Assembly (NCBI RefSeq): GCF_000716335.1
Contig: NZ_KL591036.1
Coordinates: 5,523 to 31,124, forward strand
Source: Streptomyces sp. NRRL S-118
GTDB lineage: Bacteria > Actinomycetota > Actinomycetes > Streptomycetales > Streptomycetaceae
Reading direction: 5' to 3'
DNA: 25,602 bases
Each line of letters opens with the position of its first letter. The stretch's first letter is position 1. Positions 6,628 to 14,702 of the stretch are shown here, piece by piece. The translations under genes were made by a program, and so were the position numbers. Below the pieces are notes generated by a model that had not been told where the DNA came from, searched no databases, and was given only the letters and a program-made list of their open reading frames with translations.

Positions 6628-7635
6628 TCAGAGGCCGGACGGGATCTCCTCCAGCCGCACCGGGCGGCGCTCCCGGCGCGACAGCTCGCACGCCTCGGCG
6701 ACCCGCAGCGCCCGCAGGGCCTCGTGCCCGTCGCAGGGGTTGTCCAGCTCACCGCGCGCGAGGTGGACGAAGGCGTCGAGCTCGGCCTCGTACGCCGGGG
6801 CGAACCGCTCCAGGAAGCCGGACCACGGCTTCTCGGCCGGGGGAGGGCCGAACGGTTCGGTGGAGGTGAGGGGGGTGCGGTCGTCGAGGCCCACCGCGAT
6901 CTGGTCGCACTCGCCGGCCAGCTCCATGCGGACGTCGTACCCGGCGCCGTTGCAGCGGGTGGCCGTGGCGGTGGCGAGCGTCCCGTCGTCCAGGGTGAGC
7001 AGGGCGGCCGCCGTGTCGACGTCACCCGCCTCGCGGAAGACCGCGGGGCCGGTGTCGGAACCGGCCGCGTACACTTCGGCCACCTCGCGCCCGGTGACCC
7101 AGCGCAGGATGTCGAAGTCGTGGACCAGGCAGTCCCGGTAGAGCCCGCCGGAGAGCGGCAGGTACGCGGCGGGCGGCGGCGCCGGGTCGGAGGTGATGGC
7201 CCGCACGGTGTGCAGCCGGCCGAGGCGCCCGGCGCGCACGGCCTCGCGGGCGGCGATGTAGCCGGCGTCGAACCGGCGCATGAAACCGAGCTGGAGCGGG
7301 GTGCCGGCCGCATCGACCGCGCGCAGCGCGCCGAGCGTGCCGGGCAGGTCCAGGGCGATGGGCTTCTCGCAGAAGGTGGGCAGGCCGGCGCGGGCCGCGC
7401 GGGCGATGAGGTCCGCGTGGGCGGAGGTGGCCGAGGCGATGACCACGGCGTCCACGCCCCAGGCGAAGACGTCGTCGACGGTGGGGGCGACCGTGGCGCC
7501 GGTGAGTTCGGCGACCCGCGCCGCCCGTGCCGGGTCCGTGTCGGCGACCAGGAGGGCCCCGACCTCCGGGTGGCGGCTGAGCACCCCGGCGTGGAAGGCG
7601 CCGATACGTCCCGTTCCGATGAGTCCGATGCGCAT
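6628..7635 (-). CDS. Gfo/Idh/MocA family oxidoreductase, inositol dehydrogenase-like
   Basis: This 335-aa NAD(P)-dependent dehydrogenase has the Rossmann motif GTGRIG (7-12), the family motif EKP (90-92) in FCEKPIALDL, and the substrate region GFMRRFDAGY (117-126) with a catalytic cluster DCLVHDFDILRW that supplies Asp168, His172 and Asp173. GFMRRFD and HDFD are the patterns seen in inositol 2-dehydrogenases and relatives; the exact sugar or polyol is not provable here. It is transcribed away from the GntR regulator, and a palindrome beside its -35 box is shared with the transporter promoter, so it is likely part of the same catabolic regulon. A TTGACA-17-CACCTT promoter ends 6 nt before the ATG, suggesting leaderless translation. 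Confidence 0.9.
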   Translation of the reverse strand: MRIGLIGTGRIGAFHAGVLSRHPEVGALLVADTDPARAARVAELTGATVAPTVDDVFAWGVDAVVIASATSAHADLIARAARAGLPTFCEKPIALDLPGTLGALRAVDAAGTPLQLGFMRRFDAGYIAAREAVRAGRLGRLHTVRAITSDPAPPPAAYLPLSGGLYRDCLVHDFDILRWVTGREVAEVYAAGSDTGPAVFREAGDVDTAAALLTLDDGTLATATATRCNGAGYDVRMELAGECDQIAVGLDDRTPLTSTEPFGPPPAEKPWSGFLERFAPAYEAELDAFVHLARGELDNPCDGHEALRALRVAEACELSRRERRPVRLEEIPSGL

Positions 7636-7641
7636 GGCCCC

Positions 7642-7670
7642 AAGGTGGTGCCGGGTCCGCCGCCTGTCAA
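7642..7670 (-). promoter_or_regulatory. Promoter of the dehydrogenase gene
   Basis: On the minus strand a perfect TTGACA (7670-7665) is followed after 17 nt by CACCTT (7647-7642), which ends 6 nt before the ATG at 7635. This implies a leaderless transcript. The palindrome at 7674-7687 ends 3 nt upstream of the -35 box. Confidence 0.55.
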
Positions 7671-7673
7671 GGG

Positions 7674-7687
7674 TTTGTCAGGACAAT
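7674..7687. promoter_or_regulatory. Operator 1, probable GntR-regulator site
   Basis: TTTGTCAGGACAAT contains the perfect inverted repeat TTGTC-AG-GACAA. On the minus strand it reads ATTGTCCTGACAAA and lies 3 nt before the -35 of the dehydrogenase promoter. A sister site is at 8581-8594 with the same geometry. Assignment to the neighbouring GntR protein is inference. Confidence 0.6.
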
Positions 7688-7700
7688 CGGACTTCACAAC

Positions 7701-7729
7701 TTCCCGTCAACATGCCCTGCGGATACGCT
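7701..7729 (+). promoter_or_regulatory. Promoter of the GntR gene
   Basis: A weak -35 TTCCCG (7701-7706), a 17-nt spacer and a -10 TACGCT (7724-7729) end 6 nt before the GTG at 7736. No ribosome-binding site is present, which fits a leaderless message. Confidence 0.4.
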
Positions 7730-7735
7730 CGAGCC

Positions 7736-8539
7736 GTGCCCAAGCAGACCCGAGATGCCCCAGACGCGCGCGGCCACGGCCGTGAGGAGACCGCTCCGGT
7801 CGTGCAGCTGCCGCTGAGCGTGGATCGCACCAGCCCGGTGCCGCTCTGGTTCCAGCTCTCGCAACAGCTGGAGGCGGCCGTCGAGCGCGGCACCCTCACC
7901 CCGGGCAGCCTGCTCGGCAACGAGATCGACCTGGCCGGCCGGCTCGGCCTGTCCCGGCCCACCGTCCGCCAGGCCATCCAGGCCCTGGTCGACAAGGGCC
8001 TGCTGGTGCGCCGCCGCGGTGTCGGCACCCAGGTGGTGCACAGCCAGGTCAAGCGCCCGCTGGAGCTCAGCAGCCTGTACGACGACCTCGAGGCGGCCGG
8101 CCAGCGCCCCGCCACCGTCGTCCTGGCGAACCGCGTCGAGCCCGCCACCGCCGAGGTGGCCGCCGCCCTCGGCGTACCGGAGGGCAGTGACGTCCGCTTC
8201 CTGGAGCGGCTGCGGTACGCGCACGACGAGCCCATGGCGCGGCTGCGCAACCACCTGCCGGCCGGGCTGCTGGACCTCGACGGCGCGCTGCTGGAGGAGA
8301 CCGGCCTGTACCGGATGATGCGCGGCGCCGGCATCACCCTGCACAGCGCGCGCCAGTCGGTCGGGGCGCGCGCGGCGACGGCCGCGGAGGCCGGGCTGCT
8401 GGGCGAGGAGGCGGGTGCGCCGCTGCTGACGATGGAGCGCACCACCTTCGACGACACCGGCCGCCCCGTGGAGTTCGGCTCGCACGTCTACCGGGCGTCC
8501 CGGTACGCCTTCGAGTTCCAGCTCCTCGTGCGGCCCTGA
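7736..8539 (+). CDS. GntR family transcriptional regulator (HutC type, UTRA domain)
   Basis: This 267-aa DNA-binding protein has an N-terminal GntR winged HTH (about 35-102) with PLWFQLSQQLEAAVERGTL, LAGRLGLSRPTVRQAIQALVDKGLL and RRRGVGTQV. A C-terminal UTRA effector domain follows (about 110-262; VRFLERLRYAHDEPMARLRNHLP is its core). UTRA domains bind sugars or other small molecules, which release or alter DNA binding. The GTG at 7736 is chosen because a -10 box lies 6 nt upstream; an ATG at 7712 would add eight residues. It sits between the dehydrogenase and the transporter operon and probably controls both through the two matching palindromes. Confidence 0.92.
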   Translation: MPKQTRDAPDARGHGREETAPVVQLPLSVDRTSPVPLWFQLSQQLEAAVERGTLTPGSLLGNEIDLAGRLGLSRPTVRQAIQALVDKGLLVRRRGVGTQVVHSQVKRPLELSSLYDDLEAAGQRPATVVLANRVEPATAEVAAALGVPEGSDVRFLERLRYAHDEPMARLRNHLPAGLLDLDGALLEETGLYRMMRGAGITLHSARQSVGARAATAAEAGLLGEEAGAPLLTMERTTFDDTGRPVEFGSHVYRASRYAFEFQLLVRP

Positions 8540-8546
8540 GGGAGGT

Positions 8547-8563
8547 CCGGGCCCGGAGCCCGG
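8547..8563 (+). terminator. Stem-loop after the GntR gene
   Basis: CCGGGC (8547-8552) pairs perfectly with GCCCGG (8558-8563) across a 5-nt loop, 8 nt past the regulator stop codon and before the transporter promoter. It probably separates the two transcription units. Confidence 0.45.
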
Positions 8564-8580
8564 CCGTGTCATCGGGTAAG

Positions 8581-8594
8581 AATGTTCGGACAAA
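8581..8594. promoter_or_regulatory. Operator 2, probable GntR-regulator site
   Basis: AATGTTCGGACAAA has the palindromic core TGTTCGGACA. It matches operator 1 at 11 of 14 positions and stands 3 nt upstream of the -35 box of the transporter promoter, the same geometry as at the dehydrogenase gene. Confidence 0.6.
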
Positions 8595-8597
8595 GTA

Positions 8598-8626
8598 TTG
8601 ACGGGTCGGCGCCACCGCCGTAGAAA
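8598..8626 (+). promoter_or_regulatory. Promoter of the sugar transporter operon
   Basis: TTGACG (8598-8603), a 17-nt spacer and TAGAAA (8621-8626) make a good HrdB-type promoter. Transcription would start near 8633, giving a leader of about 43 nt with a purine-rich AGAGAAGG ahead of the first gene. Confidence 0.65.
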
Positions 8627-8675
8627 CTCACCCAGCCGCAACCGGGCGGCGCGGGAGAGAAGGCGGACGACCACG

Positions 8676-9680
8676 ATGCGTACCACCCGCACGGCGGCAG
8701 CGGCCCTGCTGGCCGCAGCCGCACTCACCGTCACCGCCGCCGGATGCAGCGGCTCCGGCGGCAAGGACGCCGAGAACGAGCCCTCGTCCGCGTCGGGCGG
8801 CGGCCGGCCCGCCGCCACCGAGCGCATGACCGTCGCCATGGTCACCCACTCCGGAGAGGGCGACACCTTCTGGGACATCGTGCAGAGCGGCGCGAAGGCC
8901 GCAGCCGCCAAGGACAACGCCGAGTTCCTCTACGCCGCCCACAAGGAGGGCAAGGAGCAGGCCCAGCTCATCGACTCCTACGTCGACAAGAAGGTCGACG
9001 GCCTGATCGTCACCCTCGCCAAGCCGGAAGCGGTCAAGGCGTCCGTCGCCCGGGCCGTCGCCGCCGGGATACCGGTCGTCACCATCAACTCCGGCGGCCG
9101 GTACTCCGAGGCGTACGGCGCCATCGGCCACATCGGCCAGGACGAGACCGTCGCCGGCGAGGCCGTCGGCGAGGAGCTCACCGCCCGGGGCCGCAAGAAG
9201 GCGTTGTGCGTCATCCACGAGCAGGGGAACGTCTCCCTGGAGGAGCGCTGCGCCGGCGTGCGCAAGACCTTCCGGGGCACGGTCGAGAACCTCAACGTCG
9301 AAGGCACCAACATGCCCGCCGCCACCTCCTCCATCGAGGCCAAACTGCAGAGCCGCAAGGACATCGACGCCGTCGTCACCCTCGGCGCGCCGTTCGCGGC
9401 CGCCTCCGTCAAGGCCAGGGGCAGCGCCGGCTCCGCCGCCGAGATCGACACCTTCGACCTCAACGCGGCCGTCGTCGGACAGCTCAAGGCCGGACACATC
9501 GGCTTCGCCGTCGACCAGCAGCCCTACCTCCAGGGCTACCTGGCCGTCGACGCCATCTGGTTGCACCGGGAGAACCTCAACGTCATCGGTGGCGGCAAGC
9601 CCGTCCTCACCGGCCCCGCCCTCGTCACGGAGAAGGACGTGCCCGTGCTGGAGGAACTGACCGCACGCGGCACCCGATGA
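8676..9680 (+). CDS. Sugar ABC transporter substrate-binding lipoprotein, copy 1
   Basis: This 334-aa protein is a type I periplasmic-binding-fold protein (RbsB/LacI-like, peripla_BP_4) anchored outside the membrane. A basic start and hydrophobic run end in a lipobox-like VTAAGC with Cys24. The mature part begins [20 protein letters not shown], and continues through [33 protein letters not shown] and [16 protein letters not shown], the hinge and ligand-facing segments of this fold. The ATG at 8676 is chosen for its signal peptide; a longer frame adds an arginine-rich stretch overlapping the promoter. It is about 70% identical by eye to the next gene, with tracts of 55 and 41 identical bases. 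It would deliver a sugar or polyol to the permease encoded downstream. Confidence 0.93.
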   Translation: MRTTRTAAAALLAAAALTVTAAGCSGSGGKDAENEPSSASGGGRPAATERMTVAMVTHSGEGDTFWDIVQSGAKAAAAKDNAEFLYAAHKEGKEQAQLIDSYVDKKVDGLIVTLAKPEAVKASVARAVAAGIPVVTINSGGRYSEAYGAIGHIGQDETVAGEAVGEELTARGRKKALCVIHEQGNVSLEERCAGVRKTFRGTVENLNVEGTNMPAATSSIEAKLQSRKDIDAVVTLGAPFAAASVKARGSAGSAAEIDTFDLNAAVVGQLKAGHIGFAVDQQPYLQGYLAVDAIWLHRENLNVIGGGKPVLTGPALVTEKDVPVLEELTARGTR

Positions 9681-9784
9681 CCGGGCCCCACCGGGCCATG
9701 ACCGATACTTGGCCGGTCGGGATGGGCCGATATGCCCCCCGGCGGCATCGGACAGAACCAGCACAGCAAGAGGGGCACGGCGTC

Positions 9785-10810
9785 GTGGCAAGGGTTCGGA
9801 CAGGGGTACGCGCACTGCGCGCGGTACTGGCGACGGTGCTCGGAGCCTCCCTCGCGGGAGCCCTCGCGGGGTGCAGCGCCACCGGGGGCAAACGCGCCGA
9901 GGACGCCCGCAAGGCGGCCGCGGCCCAGGGCCGGGCGGCGGTGAACACCCCGAAGTGGACCATCGCCATGGTCACCCACTCCGGCGACGGCGACACCTTC
10001 TGGGACATCGTCCAGAACGGCGCCAAGCAGGCCGCGGTCAAGGACAACATCAACTTCCTCTACGCCCACAGCGACGAGGGGCAGCAGCAGGCCCAGCTCG
10101 TCGACTCCTACGTCGACAAGAAGGTCGACGGCCTGATCGTCACCCTCGCCAAGCCCGACGCCATGAAGGCGTCCGTCGCGCGGGCCGTCAAGGCCGGCAT
10201 CCCCGTCATCACCGTCAACTCGGGTTCCGAGCAGTCCCGGGCCGTCGGCGCCCTCACCCACATCGGGCAGGACGAGAGCATCGCGGGTGAGGCCGTCGGT
10301 GACGAACTCGACCGGCGCGGCCGCAAGAAGGCCCTGTGCGTCCTGCACGAGCAGGGCAACGTCGGCCACGAGCAGCGCTGCGCCGGGGTGAGGAAGACCT
10401 TCGACGGCGACCTGCAGAACCTCTACGTCGACGGCACCAACATGCCCGACGTCCAGGCGTCCATCGAGGCCAAACTCCAGTCCGACCCGTCCGTCGACGC
10501 GGTCGTGACCCTCGGCGCGCCCTTCGCTGACGCCGCCGTCCAGGCCAGGAGGAGCGCCGGATCCGACGCCGAGGTCGACACCTTCGACCTCAACGCCAAG
10601 GTCGCCGCCGGACTGACCGGCGGCGACCTCGGCTTCGCCGTCGACCAGCAGCCCTACCTCCAGGGCTACGAGGCCGTCGACCTGCTGTGGCTCTACCGCT
10701 ACAACGCCGACGTGCTCGGCGGCGGCAGGCCCGTCCTCACCGGCCCGCAGATCATCACGCGGCAGGACGCCGCACGGCTCGCGGAATACACGGAGCGGGG
10801 AACCCGATGA
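9785..10810 (+). CDS. Sugar ABC transporter substrate-binding lipoprotein, copy 2
   Basis: This 341-aa paralogue of the preceding gene starts with GTG at 9785, preceded by AAGAGGGG (9768-9775) 9 nt upstream. Its signal peptide ends in a good lipobox GALAGC (Cys30). The mature region [20 protein letters not shown] and [16 protein letters not shown] matches copy 1 closely. Differences cluster in the N-terminal linker, in the loop after the second strand ([15 protein letters not shown] against NSGGRYSEAYGAIGH) and near the C-terminus. The loop faces the ligand cleft in this fold, so the two copies may prefer different ligands. Its stop overlaps the permease start (ATGA), whereas copy 1 lies 104 bp upstream, so copy 2 is the one tightly coupled to the transporter. 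Confidence 0.93.
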   Translation: MARVRTGVRALRAVLATVLGASLAGALAGCSATGGKRAEDARKAAAAQGRAAVNTPKWTIAMVTHSGDGDTFWDIVQNGAKQAAVKDNINFLYAHSDEGQQQAQLVDSYVDKKVDGLIVTLAKPDAMKASVARAVKAGIPVITVNSGSEQSRAVGALTHIGQDESIAGEAVGDELDRRGRKKALCVLHEQGNVGHEQRCAGVRKTFDGDLQNLYVDGTNMPDVQASIEAKLQSDPSVDAVVTLGAPFADAAVQARRSAGSDAEVDTFDLNAKVAAGLTGGDLGFAVDQQPYLQGYEAVDLLWLYRYNADVLGGGRPVLTGPQIITRQDAARLAEYTERGTR

Positions 10811-11864
10811 CAGCGACCGCACCACCCGTACCAGGCAAGGACGACACCCCCGGCGACGAGCGGCTGCTGCGCACCTCGCCGCTGCGCCGGCTGCTCGGCC
10901 GCCCCGAGCTCGGCTCGGTCGTCGGCGCCGCCGCCGTCTTCCTCTTCTTCGCCGTCGTGGCCGACAGCTTCCTGCGCGCCTCCAGCTTCGGCACGGTCCT
11001 GTACGCGGCCTCCACCATCGGCATCATGGCGGTCCCCGTCGCGCTGCTGATGATCGGCGGCGAGTTCGACCTGTCGGCCGGCGTGCTGGTGACCAGCTCC
11101 GCGCTGGTCTCCTCGATGTTCAGCTACCAGATGACCGCGAACGTCTGGGTCGGCGTCCTCGTGTCCCTCCTGGTGACCCTCGCCATCGGCGTCTTCAACG
11201 GCGTCCTGCTCACCCGCACCAAGCTGCCCAGCTTCATCATCACGCTCGGCACCTTCCTGATGCTCACCGGCCTCAACCTCGGCCTGACGAAACTGATCAG
11301 CGGCACGGTCTCCACCAAGACCATCGCCGACATGGAGGGCTTCGCCTCCGCCCGCGCCCTGTTCGCCTCCCAGCTCACCATCGGCGGCGTCGACCTCAAG
11401 GTCACCATCCTGTGGTGGTTCGCCCTCGTCGCCCTCGCCACCTGGGTCCTGCTGCGCACCCGCTTCGGCAACTGGATCTTCGCCGTGGGCGGCGGCGCCG
11501 ACGCCGCCCGCGCGGTGGGCGTCCCGGTCCGCACGACCAGGATCGGCCTCTACATGGGCGTGGCGTTCTGCGCCTGGGTGTCCGGCCAGCACCTGCTCTT
11601 CTCGTTCGACGTCGTCCAGTCCGGCGAGGGCGTCGGCAACGAGCTGATCTACATCATCGCCGCGGTGATCGGCGGCTGCCTGATCACCGGCGGGTACGGC
11701 TCGGCCATCGGCTCGGCGGTCGGCGCGTTCATCTTCGGCATGACCAGCAAGGGCATCGTGTACGCCGAGTGGAACCCGGACTGGTTCAAGTTCTTCCTCG
11801 GAGCGATGCTCCTCCTCGCGACCCTGCTCAACGCCTGGGTCCGCAAGCGGGCGGAGGCCACCAA

Positions 11865-11868
<4 letters not shown>
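10807..11868 (+). CDS. Sugar ABC transporter permease (RbsC type)
   Basis: This 353-aa integral membrane protein has about eight to ten hydrophobic segments and the BPD_transp_2 fold of ribose/xylose/inositol-type permeases. Recognisable parts are [22 protein letters not shown], the conserved GExDLS motif, [19 protein letters not shown], the cytoplasmic coupling segment [23 protein letters not shown], and [33 protein letters not shown]. It begins within the stop of copy 2 and ends within the start of the ATPase gene, so the three are translationally coupled. It would form the channel as a homodimer. Confidence 0.95.
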
Positions 11869-12689
<821 letters not shown>

Positions 12690-12769
12690 GGCGGCGGGGC
12701 CCGGCCCGCGGCAGCCGCCGGCCGGCCACGCCGCACCGCCGCCCCTCCGGCCGTCCTGGCAGAATCGGG

Positions 12770-12792
12770 GGCGGCGGGCGCCGTCCGCCGCC
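12770..12792 (+). terminator. 8-bp stem-loop between the ATPase and kinase genes
   Basis: GGCGGCGG (12770-12777) and CCGCCGCC (12785-12792) are perfect complements with a 7-nt loop. It may be a terminator or a partial attenuator reducing expression of the kinase genes relative to the transporter. Confidence 0.45.
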
Positions 12793-12849
12793 GGGAGAGC
12801 CCCCCACGCACCGCCCGGCCCCCCACCCCCTCAGGGACGACAGGACACC

Positions 12850-14061
12850 GTGAGCACGTACCGCGACCTCGCCCTTCCCCGGGCTCTCGGAGCCCGGGCG
12901 GGGGGAACCCCGAGCGGCTCCGCCCGCGCCACCGTGCTGCGCACCGTGTCCGCCCGCGAACGGCGCTCCCACCTGACCGCTCCGCGCGTCCCGACCGTCG
13001 GCATCGACATCGGCGGTACGAAGGTGATGGCAGGCGTCGTCGACGCCGACGGCAACGTCCTGGAGAAGATCAAGACCGAGACGCCGGACAAGTCCAAGAG
13101 CCCCAAGGTCGTCGAGGACACCATCGCCGAGCTGGTCCTGGACCTCTCCGACCGGCACGACGTGCACGCCGTCGGCATCGGCGCGGCCGGCTGGGTCGAC
13201 GCCGACCGCAGCCGGGTCCTCTTCGCGCCCCACCTCGCCTGGCGCAACGAGCCCCTGCGCGACGCCCTCCAGGCCCGCCTCGCCGTTCCCGTCATGGTCG
13301 ACAACGACGCCAACACCGCCGCCTGGGCCGAGTGGCGCTTCGGCGCCGGGCGCGGCGAGGACCACCTCGTCATGATCACGCTGGGAACCGGTATCGGCGG
13401 CGCGATCCTGGAGGAGGGCCGCGTCAAGCGCGGCAAGTACGGCGTCGCCGGCGAGTTCGGGCACATGCAGGTGGTGCCCGGCGGCCACCGCTGCCCCTGC
13501 GGCAACCGCGGCTGCTGGGAGCAGTACAGCTCCGGCAACGCCCTGGTCCGCGAGGCCCGCGAACTCGCCGCCGCCGACTCCCCGGTCGCGTACAACATCA
13601 TCGACCGGGTGAAGGGCTCCATCCCGGACATCACGGGACCGCTCATCACCGAGCTCGCCCGCGAGGGCGACGCCATGTGCGTGGAGCTCTTCCAGGACAT
13701 CGGGCAGTGGCTCGGCGTCGGCATCGCCAACCTCGCCGCCGCCCTCGACCCCTCCTGCTTCGTCGTCGGCGGCGGCGTCAGCGCGGCCGACGACCTGCTC
13801 ATCGTCCCGGCCCGGGACGCCTTCCGCCGCCACCTCACCGGCCGCGGATACCGCCCCGAGGCCCGCATCGCCAAGGCCCAGCTCGGCCCCGAGGCGGGCA
13901 TGGTCGGCGCCGCCGACCTCGCCCGGCTCGTCGCGCGCCGCTTCCGCCGCGCCAACCGCCGGCGGCTCGAGCGCTACGAGCGCTACGAGCGGTACGCCCA
14001 GGCCATCCGCGTCGGCGGCACCGGCCGCACCCCCCGCACCCCCCAGGAACCGCAGCCATGA
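12850..14061 (+). CDS. ROK family sugar kinase (glucokinase-like)
   Basis: This 403-aa ATP-dependent sugar kinase shows the phosphate motif DIGGTK (53-58), DNDAN with catalytic Asp153, the EFGH motif (202-205) and the ROK zinc site CPCGNRGC (Cys215, 217, 222). There is no N-terminal HTH, so it is a kinase rather than a ROK repressor. ROK glucokinases are about 310-320 aa. This one carries about 47 extra N-terminal residues without a domain I recognise and a basic tail with ERYERYERYAQA. The GTG at 12850 could be too far upstream; the fold begins near residue 48. It lies downstream of the ABC transporter and is translationally coupled to the next gene. It probably phosphorylates the imported sugar or a product. 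Confidence 0.9.
   Translation: MSTYRDLALPRALGARAGGTPSGSARATVLRTVSARERRSHLTAPRVPTVGIDIGGTKVMAGVVDADGNVLEKIKTETPDKSKSPKVVEDTIAELVLDLSDRHDVHAVGIGAAGWVDADRSRVLFAPHLAWRNEPLRDALQARLAVPVMVDNDANTAAWAEWRFGAGRGEDHLVMITLGTGIGGAILEEGRVKRGKYGVAGEFGHMQVVPGGHRCPCGNRGCWEQYSSGNALVREARELAAADSPVAYNIIDRVKGSIPDITGPLITELAREGDAMCVELFQDIGQWLGVGIANLAAALDPSCFVVGGGVSAADDLLIVPARDAFRRHLTGRGYRPEARIAKAQLGPEAGMVGAADLARLVARRFRRANRRRLERYERYERYAQAIRVGGTGRTPRTPQEPQP
13969..13998 (+). repeat. Three imperfect 9-bp repeats coding ERYERYERY
   Basis: GAGCGCTAC occurs twice and GAGCGGTAC once in tandem, near the 3' end of the kinase gene. They encode Glu-Arg-Tyr three times. This is likely replication slippage in a non-structural tail. 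Confidence 0.6.
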
Positions 14062-14666
14062 CCATCCTCCACCAGCCCACGCCCCCTCCGATGCCCGCGC
14101 CCGCGCCCGAGCCGGGCTCCGGACCCGGCTCCGGGTCCGGCGAGGACCGTCGGCACATGATCCGCCGGCGCTGGTTCACCGCGGTCGTCATCGCGCTGCT
14201 CATCGGCATCCCGGCCGGCTACCTGGTCATCTCCGCCGAGCAGAGCCGTGACAGCGGCCGCGACAAGCAGGCGGAGTCCTCCGCCACCGGTCTGAAGGAG
14301 GCGTGGCCGTCGAAGATGAAGCGCCGCGTCTTCGAGGTGCCGATCCCGGCCAAGTCCACCGGCGTCGCCTACTTCGAGACCAGCAACTGGAAGTCGAGCC
14401 GGCTGTACGTGCAGTTCACCACGGACGCCTCGGGGCTCGACGACTTCCTGCAGGACATCGGCAGCAGCCGGTCCCGGCTGGAGCCCGGTGAGATCACCAT
14501 CAGCGAGCGGGACGCGCGCACGGCCGGCTGGACGTGGCCCGAGGCGCACGACTGGGCGGGCACCACCCACCGGCAGCCCGAGCCGCGGCCCACCCGCGAC
14601 ATCACCGTCGACCTCACCGATCCGGCCACACCGCGCGTGTTCGTCGTCTCCACCGCGACCCCGTGA
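14058..14666 (+). CDS. Membrane-anchored protein of unknown function
   Basis: This 202-aa protein has a Pro/Gly-rich cytoplasmic start (about 1-29), a basic patch RRHMIRRRW, one transmembrane segment (about 40-59; FTAVVIALLIGIPAGYLVIS) and an exported domain of about 140 residues. That domain reads VFEVPIPAKSTGVAYFETSNWKSSRLYVQFTTDASGLDDFLQDIG in part and ends DITVDLTDPATPRVFVVSTATP. I do not recognise a family. Its ATG overlaps the kinase stop (ATGA), so it is made together with the kinase, but no role in sugar use is evident. A start further downstream at ATG 14157 would still keep the membrane segment. Confidence 0.8.
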   Translation: MTILHQPTPPPMPAPAPEPGSGPGSGSGEDRRHMIRRRWFTAVVIALLIGIPAGYLVISAEQSRDSGRDKQAESSATGLKEAWPSKMKRRVFEVPIPAKSTGVAYFETSNWKSSRLYVQFTTDASGLDDFLQDIGSSRSRLEPGEITISERDARTAGWTWPEAHDWAGTTHRQPEPRPTRDITVDLTDPATPRVFVVSTATP

Positions 14667-14689
14667 CCGGTGCGCGGCCCGGCGCTGAC

Positions 14690-14695
14690 TACCCT
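14690..14695 (+). promoter_or_regulatory. -10 box TACCCT before the PcaL-like gene
   Basis: TACCCT ends 7 nt before the GTG at 14703. GGAG (14696-14699) is also present but only 3 nt from that GTG, so the message may be leaderless. No -35 box is clear. Confidence 0.3.
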
Positions 14696-14702
14696 GGAGC
14701 GA

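Noticed and set aside
8598..8675. 26-codon N-terminal extension of the first binding protein
   Set aside because: It is arginine-rich, precedes a normal signal peptide and overlaps the promoter's -35 and -10 boxes.
9681..9784. Possible internal promoter between the two binding-protein genes (TTGGCC and TATGCC)
   Set aside because: The spacing is about 15 nt and both boxes are poor matches, so I did not list it as a feature.
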